Shown: positions 1-7,702 of the stretch, one piece after another | How the letters are laid out: each line of letters begins with the position of its first letter | Numbering within the stretch: the first letter of the stretch is position 1 | Made by a program: the position numbers and the translations under genes | Notes under the pieces: model-generated | Told to the model about the DNA's origin: nothing | The model's database searches: none | What the model saw: the letters and a program-made list of their open reading frames with translations, nothing else | NCBI GenBank assembly: GCA_016191815.1 | Contig: JACPVI010000080.1 | Span: forward strand, 62,001-126,000 | From: Myxococcales bacterium | GTDB taxonomy: Bacteria; Myxococcota; Myxococcia; Myxococcales; Myxococcaceae | Length of the DNA stretch: 64,000 nt | Direction of reading: 5' to 3'

Positions 1-444
1 CAGGGAGGCCTGAGATCGCTTCGCGCTTGCGAGCGCCAGGTCGAGGTGGAGGTCAAGAAGTTCCTCGGCCGCACCGCCGGGCGGACCGCAGAGGCCGGGC
101 GCAAGACCGACCCGCCTCAGCTCTTCCGGCACAAGAAGCTCCTCGCCGGGCTGCGGAAGCTCGCCCGCGAGCAGCCCGCTGCTGCCGCCTGCGTCGGGAG
201 GCTGATCGAGAGCGCGCTGTCGGCGCCTCCTTTCGACCTGGCGGAGACCTCCGCGCGAGAGGAGCGGGTCTACGCCGCGCTCCTCCGGGCACTTCCGTTC
301 GGAGAACGCCTGGGCGTCCTGCGGCAGGCTGCGGAGCTTGCCGCTGGCTCGGGGGCGATCTCCGTCCGGGCCCGGAAGCTCGCGCGGCGGCTACATAGGA
401 CCGCGGCGCTCAGGCGCCACCTCGCCCTGCCCGCCTTCTGGTGA
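1..444 (+). CDS. 3' end of an unrecognised gene (partial)
   Basis: This reading frame is open from the first base of the window and ends in TGA at 442-444, so the start lies upstream; the GTG at 46 is only an internal option. The visible 147 residues are rich in Arg, Ala and Leu, predicted mostly helical, and end in Pro-Ala-Phe-Trp. I see no catalytic motif, membrane segment or zinc site. The gene is followed on the same strand, after 156 bp, by a DnaC-like helicase loader. In many genomes loaders sit next to replication initiator or helicase-partner proteins, so a DNA-replication role is possible, but nothing in this fragment proves it. The codon and GC pattern resembles the neighbours. Confidence 0.6.
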   Translation, partial: QGGLRSLRACERQVEVEVKKFLGRTAGRTAEAGRKTDPPQLFRHKKLLAGLRKLAREQPAAAACVGRLIESALSAPPFDLAETSAREERVYAALLRALPFGERLGVLRQAAELAAGSGAISVRARKLARRLHRTAALRRHLALPAFW

Positions 445-455
445 AGGCGGCAGGA

Positions 456-503
456 TTCTTTTCTGCAACACTCCGCACTTCTGCCCAGTTTTGCAGAAAA
501 GAA
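456..503. repeat. 13-bp perfect inverted repeat upstream of the helicase loader
   Basis: TTCTTTTCTGCAA at 456-468 is repeated as its exact reverse complement at 491-503, separated by 22 bases. It begins 12 bases after the stop codon of the preceding gene and lies 98 bases before the helicase-loader start. It is strikingly A/T-rich for this genome. It could form a terminator-like hairpin, although there is no clear T-run after the right arm on the plus strand, or be an operator for the downstream gene. The bases 504-600 between it and the next start hold no motif I recognise. Confidence 0.55.
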
Positions 504-600
504 ACGTGGGCTGGCGTGGGGAGAGGCCCCTTGCGCGGGATGCCCCGGTTGGCGCAGAAGGTGACCTGGCTCAGCGCCCCCCGAGCCCAAGGAGCAACGC

Positions 601-1512
601 ATGGAAGCCGTTCAGCCCTCGCGCGCCTGCCCCGAGTGCGAGGGGAGGATGTACCGGTTCCTCCGGAGGGAGGAACGCGCGGCCGCAGAGGCCTGCTCCT
701 GCGTCCGGGCGTGCCAGCGTTGCTCGGGGACGGGCTACCTCTACGTCACCCGAGAGGAGACGTTCAGCCACAAGGTCGGACCCAGGACCTACCAGTCCTT
801 GGCTCCGTGTCCCTGCAAGCTGCTCGAGCGCAGGCTGGCGCGCTTCGATCAGGTGGGCATCCCGGCGGTGCACGCGGGCGCCGACTTCGAGCGCTACCGG
901 CCGGCTTCCTCCGAGCAGGCCCGGGCCAGAGAGCTGGCCGTCGACTTCGCCCACCGGTACCCGTCGGCCCGCGGCTTCGTCATCAGCGGACCGGTCGGCA
1001 CCGGCAAGACGCACCTGCTCGCGGCCGCTCTCGCCCACTCGGTGATCGAGTCGGGCGCGCGCGCGAAGTACGTGGAGATGTCGCTCCTGTACGCCACCAT
1101 TCGCCGCGGCTTTCAGGAGGGAAAGAGTGGAGGGGAGATCATCGGCCCCTTGTCGGAGGTGGACCTCTTGGCCATCGACGAGCTGGGGAAGGGGCGCGGC
1201 AGCCCCTTCGAGCTGGAGACGCTGGATGAGCTGATCGCCCGCCGGTACAACGCCGGCCGGACCACGCTCTTCGCCACCAACTACTCGCTCCGGCCGCCGG
1301 AGCAGAAGGCGCGCCTGGGCTACGAGTCGACCGAGGAGCGGAAGGAGGCCGGCAAGGAGTCACGGCTGCTCTGCGACCGCGTGGGGGACCGCATCTACAG
1401 CCGCCTCTTTGAGATGTGCGAATTCGTCGAGTTCCTGCTTGACACGCCCGACTTCCGGCGGCACCGGCAGGAGCTTGCGCCCGCCGCGACCCGGAAGCCC
1501 GCGCGGCGCTGA
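601..1512 (+). CDS. DnaC/IstB-like AAA+ ATPase (helicase loader-like) with N-terminal zinc-binding region
   Basis: The 303-residue protein has a Cys-rich N-terminus (CPEC at 10-13, then CSC, CQRC and CPC clusters up to about residue 75), resembling the DnaJ-type or zinc-ribbon segment seen in many DnaC/DnaI-like loaders. It is followed by an AAA+ module with Walker A GPVGTGKT at about 130-137, Walker B LLAIDEL at about 189-195 and a sensor-1-like ATNYS segment. Proteins of this family hydrolyse ATP to load the replicative helicase or assist transposases. No transposase is next to it, so a helicase-loader role is the better guess. The ATG at 601 follows AAGGAG with normal spacing. The length fits DnaC-like proteins (about 250-330 residues). 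Confidence 0.85.
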   Translation: MEAVQPSRACPECEGRMYRFLRREERAAAEACSCVRACQRCSGTGYLYVTREETFSHKVGPRTYQSLAPCPCKLLERRLARFDQVGIPAVHAGADFERYRPASSEQARARELAVDFAHRYPSARGFVISGPVGTGKTHLLAAALAHSVIESGARAKYVEMSLLYATIRRGFQEGKSGGEIIGPLSEVDLLAIDELGKGRGSPFELETLDELIARRYNAGRTTLFATNYSLRPPEQKARLGYESTEERKEAGKESRLLCDRVGDRIYSRLFEMCEFVEFLLDTPDFRRHRQELAPAATRKPARR

Positions 1513-1560
1513 CCCCGGCCGATGGAATGCCGCCCCTGGGTGCGAGCTCCCGCGGGGGTT

Positions 1561-2460
1561 TCAGGCCGCCCGCCGCAGCTCCGGGCGGACGCGGGTCTCG
1601 GCGCGCCGGCCCAAGCGCCACAGAGAGAGGCGAGCTTCGGGCGCACGGTCATACGCGAGAATCCGCTGGAGGTCGTCCACGCCCCTCAGCTCCTCGCCGT
1701 TGACCGACAGCAGCAGGTCCTCCTCTTTCAGCCCCCCGCTCGAGGCCGGGGTGCCAGAGCCGACGCCGAGCACCCGCACCCCGCGCAGCTGGCCGATCTG
1801 GCCGGCCAGGCCCGAGGGAAGCGACTCGCTCCTCGCGGCGATGCCGAGGTAGCGGCGCCGCACCGCCCCGTCGTGGATGAGCAGCGCCGCCACCCAGCTC
1901 ACCGTCGAGGCAGGGACCGCGAATCCGATTCCCTGCGCGAAGGGCAGCATGGCGGTGTTGATGCCCACCACCTCTCCGCGGATGCTCAGGAGCGGCCCTC
2001 CGGAGTTGCCGGGGTTGATGGCCGCGTCGGTCTGGATGAGCCCGTCCAGCACCACCTCGCGCGCGGGGAGCCGTCGCTCCAGGGCGCTCACCACCCCGAG
2101 GGACACCGAGCGCTCGAAGCCGAAGGGGTGGCCCACCGCGACGACGAGCTGCCCGACCTTGACCTTGGACGAGTCCGCCAGAGGTAGCGCCCGCGGCGCC
2201 GAGCGGCCGGAGCGGAGGACCGCCAGGTCGCTCTGCGGATCGCTCCCCACCACCTCGGCGGCCGCCTCCTCTCCGTCGGCGAAGCGAGTGCCCACCTTCG
2301 CCGCCCCGCGCACCACGTGGGCGTTGGTGAGGAGGTAGCCATCCTGCGCGAGCACCACCCCGGTGCCGTGACCGCGGGAGTGCTCCAGCGCCACCACGCC
2401 TGGGGCGACCTTCGCCACGAGCTGTTCCAGCTCCTCGGAGAGCGTCTCGAGCAAGGTCAT
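1561..2460 (-). CDS. HtrA/Deg-like trypsin-fold serine protease with PDZ domain, no signal peptide
   Basis: The 299-residue protein carries a complete S1C triad: His48 in TNAHVV, Asp78 in SDLAVL and Ser153 in GNSGGP. A single C-terminal PDZ domain follows at roughly 205-295 (GLKEEDLLLSVNGEEL). Unlike classical DegP/DegS there is neither a signal peptide nor an N-terminal membrane anchor, so it is probably cytoplasmic or exported by an unusual route. Its ATG overlaps the stop of the upstream protease gene as TGATG, implying translational coupling. Family members degrade or sense misfolded proteins; the substrate is unknown. The start is set by this overlap. A frame extending further upstream only reads through the neighbouring gene. 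Confidence 0.9.
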   Translation of the reverse strand: MTLLETLSEELEQLVAKVAPGVVALEHSRGHGTGVVLAQDGYLLTNAHVVRGAAKVGTRFADGEEAAAEVVGSDPQSDLAVLRSGRSAPRALPLADSSKVKVGQLVVAVGHPFGFERSVSLGVVSALERRLPAREVVLDGLIQTDAAINPGNSGGPLLSIRGEVVGINTAMLPFAQGIGFAVPASTVSWVAALLIHDGAVRRRYLGIAARSESLPSGLAGQIGQLRGVRVLGVGSGTPASSGGLKEEDLLLSVNGEELRGVDDLQRILAYDRAPEARLSLWRLGRRAETRVRPELRRAA

Positions 2461-3344
2461 CAGCTTCGCTCCCCGATGGTGATCGAGAGGTCCACCACCT
2501 GGCCCGAGCGGTAGAGCTTGACTGGCACGGTCTCCCCCAGGTGGCCGGCGCGGAGGAACGCTTGCAGGTCGGCGAGGCTCTGCACCTCGTCGCCGCCCAG
2601 CCGGAGGATGGTGTCTCCGAAGTGGATGCCGGCTTTCTCCGCGGGTCCTCCCGGTTCGACGGACAGCACCAGCAGGCCCACCTCCTCGCCGGTCTGGCCG
2701 CGGACCGAGTCGGGCAGCGCCAGCGGCTGTGCGCTCAGGCCGAGGAACCCTTTTTTCACCGCTCCCTCGGCGAGGAGCTGATCGGCGATTCTCTTCACAG
2801 TCTCCGAAGGCACGGTGAGGCTCACTCCGCGGAGCAGGCCGCTGGTGTTGATGCCCAGCGCCTTCCCGTCGAGTCCGACCAGGGGTCCGCCGGAGTAGCC
2901 CGGCTGGTGTAGCGCATCGGACTCGAGGTAGCGGGCCAGCTCGGCGCCGCTCGGGGCCCTCCACGGACGCTCGCCGAGGGCACTCACGATGCCGGAGGTG
3001 GCCCGGACGGTCATCCCAGGCCTCGCGAGCATGAGCACCAGGTGGCCGACCTTGAGGTTCGCGGCTTCGCCGAAGGCGGCAGGGCTGCCCAGCTCCGAGT
3101 CCAGCTTGAGCACGGCGAGATCCACGCCCGGGTCCTGGCCAGCCAGGCGGGCAGAGACGGACTTCTCGCCGAGGGAGACAGCGATGTCCTCAGCCCGCTC
3201 AAGGACATGCGCGGCGGTCACCACCGCGCCTGGCGAAAAAACCACTCCCGAGGCGGGACGGTGGCGCCGGCCCTCCACTCGGACCACGCTCTTGCCGGCC
3301 GACTCGACCGCCGAGGCCAGCTTCTCCGATAGCTCGTGCACCAT
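2460..3344 (-). CDS. HtrA/Deg-like serine protease paralogue with PDZ domain, no signal peptide
   Basis: This is the first gene of a two-gene protease unit. The 294-residue protein has His46 (TAAHVL), Asp75 (VDLAVL) and Ser151 in GYSGGP, so Tyr replaces the usual Asn before the serine, and one C-terminal PDZ domain (AEKAGIHFGDTILRLGG) from about residue 205. It starts directly with a charged helix and lacks an export signal. It is clearly paralogous to the downstream protease but diverged. The ATG at 3344 gives a natural N-terminus; longer frames run into the divergent Uma2 gene. The two proteins may form mixed oligomers, which is an inference from the overlap and shared fold. Confidence 0.9.
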   Translation of the reverse strand: MVHELSEKLASAVESAGKSVVRVEGRRHRPASGVVFSPGAVVTAAHVLERAEDIAVSLGEKSVSARLAGQDPGVDLAVLKLDSELGSPAAFGEAANLKVGHLVLMLARPGMTVRATSGIVSALGERPWRAPSGAELARYLESDALHQPGYSGGPLVGLDGKALGINTSGLLRGVSLTVPSETVKRIADQLLAEGAVKKGFLGLSAQPLALPDSVRGQTGEEVGLLVLSVEPGGPAEKAGIHFGDTILRLGGDEVQSLADLQAFLRAGHLGETVPVKLYRSGQVVDLSITIGERS

Positions 3345-3479
3345 GACTTTCCTCCGGCGCAAAGGGTAACGAGCGCCCTCCGGCGCCACATCGCCCGAAC
3401 GGGGAGGAGCGACCTGGCCAAACGGGCAGGCTCGGGCTGGCTGGATGCGCCCGACGGCGCGTGCCATCATCCTTGGTAC

Positions 3480-4088
3480 ATGGAGACCCATGACGTTGAG
3501 GACACGGTTCCCGTCCCCAGGCGGGTGGTGAGGTTCCCGATCGAGCTTCGCCTGCCTCCAGGTTTCCGCCCGGAGGCTCCGGGCACCTGGCCGAAGATCC
3601 CGGGGAGACTCGAGTACGTGGGAGGGAGGCTGCTCTACATGTCCCCTTGCGGAGACGTGCAGCAGATCGTGTCCGTTGCGCTCGTGACACTTATCGGAAA
3701 CTGGCTCGAGCAGCATCCCGAATTCGACGCCGGCGGCAACGAAGCGGGAATGATGCTTGGGGAGGACGTGCGTGGAGCCGATGCGGCGATCTGGCGCGTC
3801 GACCCATCCGAGCGCCACACCGGAGGGTTCAAGCGGAAGGCCCCGATCCTCGCCGCGGAAATCGCCGGCCAAGACGAAGACGAAGCGGATCTCCGCAAGA
3901 AAGCCCGCTGGTACTTCGAGCATGGCGTCCAGATCGTCTGGAACATCCTCCCGGACACCAGGGAGGTGGCCGTGCTCCGGCCCTCCGGCGAGCAGCGCTA
4001 CGGCGAAACGGACCTCGTGCCCGCGCCTCCGGAGATCCCCGGGCTGGAACTGCCGGTGGCCCGCCTCTTCCGCCGGCTGCGCCGCTGA
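3480..4088 (+). CDS. Uma2 family (DUF820) PD-(D/E)XK-like nuclease
   Basis: The 202-residue protein matches the Uma2 pattern: LEYVGGRLLYMSP near residue 42, a central acidic strand in DVRGADAAIWR, then ILAAEIAGQDEDEADLRKKARWYFEHGV and a terminal WNILPDTREVAVLRPSG. Uma2 proteins have a restriction-endonuclease-like fold. They are abundant in cyanobacteria and myxobacteria, and their biological role is largely undefined. The ATG at 3480 was chosen because the homologous core begins shortly after it and the longer frame would cover the divergent protease promoter region. No cognate partner gene is adjacent, so it looks like a stand-alone accessory gene. Confidence 0.8.
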   Translation: METHDVEDTVPVPRRVVRFPIELRLPPGFRPEAPGTWPKIPGRLEYVGGRLLYMSPCGDVQQIVSVALVTLIGNWLEQHPEFDAGGNEAGMMLGEDVRGADAAIWRVDPSERHTGGFKRKAPILAAEIAGQDEDEADLRKKARWYFEHGVQIVWNILPDTREVAVLRPSGEQRYGETDLVPAPPEIPGLELPVARLFRRLRR

Positions 4089-4133
4089 GGCAGGCGCCCG
4101 CTCGGTGATGGGCTCCACGGCAACGCCGCCGAT

Positions 4134-4715
4134 CTATAGCTCGATGATCCCCATCCGCGCCGCGCGCACCACCGCCTCCAGGCGCTTCTGCGCGCCCAGC
4201 TTCCCGAGCACCGAGTTCACGTGGAACTTCGCGGTGTGCTCGCTGATGGAGAGCCTCGCGGCGATCTCCTTGTTGGACAGCCCCTCCGCGAGCAAGAGCA
4301 GCACCTCGCGCTCGCGGGCGGTGAGCGGCTCGCGGACCTCGGCCGCGCCGGCGCGTGCGCCTCGAAGGAGCGCCAAGTAGTCCCGCTCGACCACCGCCAG
4401 GCCCGCAGCGACCGCACAGAGCGCCTTCGTGAGAAGCGAGGGACCGACGCCACGGTCCAACACACCCGCCGCCCCCGCGGCCAGCGCGACCTCTACCTCC
4501 TCCGGGCCGCGCACCAGCGCCAAGACCGGGGCACCCTCCGCCAGCTCGAGCGGGCCTGCCGGCCCCACCTCCCACAACACCACGTCGTGCGGCTCGCCCT
4601 CCGCAACGGCGGCCGCCTCCTCCCCGAGCATCCCGCCCAGCGCAAGGCGGACGAGCGGATCCGCCGAGAGGATGCGGACCCGCAGCGACTTGCCGTCGGG
4701 AAACCCTGCGCGCAC
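4134..4715 (-). CDS. LuxR/NarL-type regulator with degenerate receiver domain
   Basis: The 193-residue protein has an N-terminal receiver-like half and a C-terminal LuxR helix-turn-helix, with [21 protein letters not shown] followed by [19 protein letters not shown], typical of the NarL/FixJ family. At the end of strand 3, where the phosphorylated Asp normally sits (DVVL-x-D), the sequence reads DVVLWEV, so the acceptor is apparently Glu. It may therefore be constitutively active or regulated without phosphorylation. The likely start is GTG at 4715, preceded by a G-rich stretch; there is no ATG at the right place. It lies 116 bp downstream of the second ccsA on the same strand, and no kinase gene is adjacent. 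Confidence 0.8.
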   Translation of the reverse strand: MRAGFPDGKSLRVRILSADPLVRLALGGMLGEEAAAVAEGEPHDVVLWEVGPAGPLELAEGAPVLALVRGPEEVEVALAAGAAGVLDRGVGPSLLTKALCAVAAGLAVVERDYLALLRGARAGAAEVREPLTAREREVLLLLAEGLSNKEIAARLSISEHTAKFHVNSVLGKLGAQKRLEAVVRAARMGIIEL

Positions 4716-4831
4716 CCCCGATGAATAACCGCGCGGCGCCGTCCGGCAAGCGTGTTGACTCTCGTCCTGATCCCAGAGTCCCGTCCGGCCGAGAGCGGAT
4801 CGAGCCGGATCGTTGCAAGCAAACACCGCGG

Positions 4832-5632
4832 TCAGCGCATCACGTGCTCGCGAAGGTTGATGTCGAAGATGTGGTAGGTGCTCCAGCCAGGGAAGTAGAC
4901 GATCCCCCGGTATGAGATGACTAGCAGGGCAAACACGAACAGACACCATCCAGCCAGCCGCTTGCCCTTCCAGCCGGCGAACAGGTGCATGTGCATCACT
5001 GCGCCGTAGGCGAGCCAGGCGATCAAGCCGAGGATCTCGATCGGGTCGAAGCTCCAAGCCTTGCCGAACAGCAGGAACTTGTAGAAGGAGCCGGAGGCCA
5101 TCATCGCCGAGTGGAGGATGAAGCCCACCTCCAGGGTGCGGGGAACGGCCAGTCCCGCCGCCTCCTCCCGCATCAACGCCCGCAGCGAAAGTCCCGCATT
5201 CAACGCGAGCGCCCCGAACGCGGCCCAGGCCACCACCGCATGCACGTCCACCACCCAAGATCGCTCGGAGATGGTCAGCGCGTAGGCCGTGCGGTCGTAG
5301 CCCAGGCCATGGGCGAGCAGGCCCCCCGCGATCGCGGCGGCGATCGGAGCCACGCCCAGCCGGAGCTTGGCTCGAACCTCCCAGGCGGCGCCGGCGAGGA
5401 GCACCGCGACGGCGAGCGAGAGCGCGCTCTCGTACGTCCCGAAGATCGGAAGGTGGCCCGCAAAGACCCACCGGGCCACCCAGGCGGCCACGGCCAGCGC
5501 GCACAGCGGCAGGCAAGCCCCGAGGACGAGGCGCGAGAGCCCCGAGCCGCGCCGCCGCCACGTCAAGAGCCCCGCCAGAGCGACCACCGCGCACGCCACC
5601 GCCAGCACCCGGTAGAGCGCCTCATCGAGCAT
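4832..5632 (-). CDS. ccsA: CcsA-type cytochrome c maturation protein, second copy
   Basis: The 266-residue polytopic membrane protein has a CcsA/CcmC-type tryptophan-rich haem-handling motif, here [18 protein letters not shown], with conserved-type histidines before and after it ([21 protein letters not shown] and the C-terminal YHIFDIN). About eight membrane spans are apparent. In System II, CcsA presents reduced haem together with ResB for attachment to apocytochrome cysteines outside the membrane. The ATG at 5632 shares one base with the TGA of the resB gene in front (TGATG). The motif is less canonical than that of the first ccsA (WSFDP instead of WSWDP), so the two may differ in substrate. 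Confidence 0.88.
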   Translation of the reverse strand: MLDEALYRVLAVACAVVALAGLLTWRRRGSGLSRLVLGACLPLCALAVAAWVARWVFAGHLPIFGTYESALSLAVAVLLAGAAWEVRAKLRLGVAPIAAAIAGGLLAHGLGYDRTAYALTISERSWVVDVHAVVAWAAFGALALNAGLSLRALMREEAAGLAVPRTLEVGFILHSAMMASGSFYKFLLFGKAWSFDPIEILGLIAWLAYGAVMHMHLFAGWKGKRLAGWCLFVFALLVISYRGIVYFPGWSTYHIFDINLREHVMR

Positions 5633-6900
5633 CAGCGGCGCTCCTCCTGCTCGAGCAGCTCTCGTGGAGGCGCCGATCCTCGCCATCCGCGCAGGGTCCC
5701 CCCCACCCAGATCGCCTCTGCCCTCGGCCCACGCAGCTTCATCCAGAGCCCCAAGAGCGCCAGCGCGAACCCCACGAAGAGGATCGGCGCGCCCGCATCG
5801 TGCACCAGCGAGAATTCTCCCCAGTAGCGGATCTCCGGGAACCGCACCGAGAGGCCTTCGAACTCGAAGTCCTCGCCGAGCCGCAGGAGCCGCTCCCCCA
5901 GGTCCAGCTTTCCCCGGAAGAGGTGAACGCGGATGGCCGGGTTCGCGAGGTTGAGCGAGCGGATGACCGGCTCCGCGCCCTTGGGATCCAGGTCGGGGAT
6001 CACCTCCACGTACGCGCGGTGCGGAGCGCGCTGGGGCCTGAAGAAGTCCCGCTGCCCGGGCGGAAAGACGTTCATCTTCACCACCGCGGTCTCGAGGAGC
6101 CGGCCCTGGCCGTCCCGAAGCTCGTAGCGCGGCGCATAGCCGAACCCGGACAGCCTGAGGAAGGTGCCAAAGCCGGTCCAGAGCGGGCGGTTGATGCGCG
6201 TTCGAGCCTCTCGGCCGTCGGGGAAGCGCACGCGCGCCTCGAGCGAGGTGAAGAGAAGCTGATCGCGCCAGAATTCGGGTGAGACCTCCTCCACGCTCAG
6301 GCGCGGGGGCGCAGGCCCAAGGCCATACGCGTCCAGACCGCTCCGGGAGAGGACCTGCTCCTCGGCGAAGGTGAGCTCCTCGCCGACCGCCGCCCAGGTC
6401 TTGATCTCCCCGCGACAAGCCATCGAGCCGAGGAACCCGAGCGCGATGAGGAAGAAGGACCCGTGAAAGAGGAAGGTCCCCAAGGCGGAGAAGCGCCTTC
6501 TCGTCCCGTAGGCCGAGCCATCGGGCCGCGCCCATGAGGAGTACCCGAGGCGGCGGAGCGTCGCCCGTGCGGCGGCGGCGGAGGCAATCGGGGCCGGGCA
6601 CTCCCAGTCGGGCTTCCCCGGTGCGACCGGCTCGCGGCCGATCTCCCGCGCAAGCGACGGGAGCCGCTTCCACAGGCACCAGGCCGCGTTCACCAAGAGC
6701 AGAAGGTACGCGGCCCAGAAGGGGGCGAGCTGGGCGATGTTCCTCACCACTTGGGAGGGTGAGGTGTACGACCAGCCGGCCAAGAGCACGTAGTAGAGGA
6801 TCGCCGCCACCATCACCACGACCGACGTCTTCCAGGAAGACAAGAGCCGGCCCGCGCCGGGCAACACGCCTCGGAGGGCGAGCTGGAAATCAGCCCACAT
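5632..6900 (-). CDS. resB: ResB-like cytochrome c maturation protein, second copy
   Basis: The 422-residue membrane protein shows two N-terminal spans (about 23-45 and 60-78), a third with the ResB-type histidine in FLFHGSFFLIALGF, a large periplasmic beta-rich region (about 165-375) and a final span PILFVGFALALLGLWM. This is the topology of ResB/Ccs1, the System II partner of CcsA. It overlaps the upstream ccsA by 11 bases and is followed by its own ccsA by a TGATG overlap. The N-terminus is longer than in the first ResB, and the sequence is quite diverged. Confidence 0.85.
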   Translation of the reverse strand: MWADFQLALRGVLPGAGRLLSSWKTSVVVMVAAILYYVLLAGWSYTSPSQVVRNIAQLAPFWAAYLLLLVNAAWCLWKRLPSLAREIGREPVAPGKPDWECPAPIASAAAARATLRRLGYSSWARPDGSAYGTRRRFSALGTFLFHGSFFLIALGFLGSMACRGEIKTWAAVGEELTFAEEQVLSRSGLDAYGLGPAPPRLSVEEVSPEFWRDQLLFTSLEARVRFPDGREARTRINRPLWTGFGTFLRLSGFGYAPRYELRDGQGRLLETAVVKMNVFPPGQRDFFRPQRAPHRAYVEVIPDLDPKGAEPVIRSLNLANPAIRVHLFRGKLDLGERLLRLGEDFEFEGLSVRFPEIRYWGEFSLVHDAGAPILFVGFALALLGLWMKLRGPRAEAIWVGGTLRGWRGSAPPRELLEQEERR

Positions 6901-7702
6901 TGAAGGTGTGGGCGGTCGCGGTCATCACCAGATTCACGCCCCAGTAGGTCATCAGCACGGTGATGATCGCGAAGACCAGCACCCATGCCAGCCGGCGGCC
7001 CCGCCAGCGGAGCGTGGCGCGAAGGTGGAGGGCCAGCCCGTAGGTGAGCCAGCTCAAGAGCGACCAGGTCTCCACCGGGTCCCAGCTCCAGTAGGAGCCC
7101 CACAGCTTCTTGGCCCAGATCGCCCCGCCGGCGATCATCCCCGCGTCGGTGATGAAGCCGAACACGGTGGAGCGAAACATCAGCTCCTCCAGGCGGGCAA
7201 GCGCCTGGGGCGGGGGATTCTGTCCCCGGCGGCTCTTGGCGAGGTAGACCACCCCCGCACCGCAGGCCACCGTGAAGGCCCCGTAGGCGAGCCAGGCGAA
7301 GAAGACGTGGATGTACATCCAGAACGATTGCAGCGAGGCCACCAGGGGGCCCGCTCTGGTGTCCGACACCCCGCCCCAACCGAGGATCACCAGGGCAAAG
7401 GGCAGCGCTCCGGCGGCGAGGAGCGGGTGCCGCTGCTTCCACCCCGCCCACAGCGTCATCGCCACGATGAACCAGCCGCCCGAGAGCGCGTTCTCGAACG
7501 TGCCCATGGTGGGCACATGGCCGGTGGAGATCCACCGCCAGGCCAACAGAGCGGTGTGCAGCGCGGCCCCGAAGAGCAGGCCGTAGCTGGCCCTGCTGTT
7601 CCAGGCGGGCCGCTGGAAGATCTGCCCGAACAGCTGCGCGGCCACCACCAGGGCGTAGACCACCAAGGTAGCCCAGAAGATCGCGGCGAACGGTGTGCTC
7701 AT
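6890..7702 (-). CDS. ccsA: CcsA-type cytochrome c maturation protein, first copy
   Basis: The 270-residue protein has about eight membrane helices and the canonical CcsA signature GSYWSWDPVETWSLLSWLTYG. Histidines in MYIHVFFAWLAYGAF, LALHLR and TATAHTF are expected haem ligands. It would work with the ResB encoded just upstream to attach haem to exported CxxCH proteins, such as those encoded further up this window. ATG at 7702 overlaps the resB stop by four bases (ATGA). An alternative extended N-terminus is not needed, because the family starts with a short leader before the first span. Confidence 0.92.
   Translation of the reverse strand: MSTPFAAIFWATLVVYALVVAAQLFGQIFQRPAWNSRASYGLLFGAALHTALLAWRWISTGHVPTMGTFENALSGGWFIVAMTLWAGWKQRHPLLAAGALPFALVILGWGGVSDTRAGPLVASLQSFWMYIHVFFAWLAYGAFTVACGAGVVYLAKSRRGQNPPPQALARLEELMFRSTVFGFITDAGMIAGGAIWAKKLWGSYWSWDPVETWSLLSWLTYGLALHLRATLRWRGRRLAWVLVFAIITVLMTYWGVNLVMTATAHTFNVG

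Noticed and set aside
601-1512. IstB of an IS21-type element
   Set aside because: The ATPase resembles IstB too, but no IstA transposase or terminal repeats are present, and the N-terminal zinc region favours a helicase loader.
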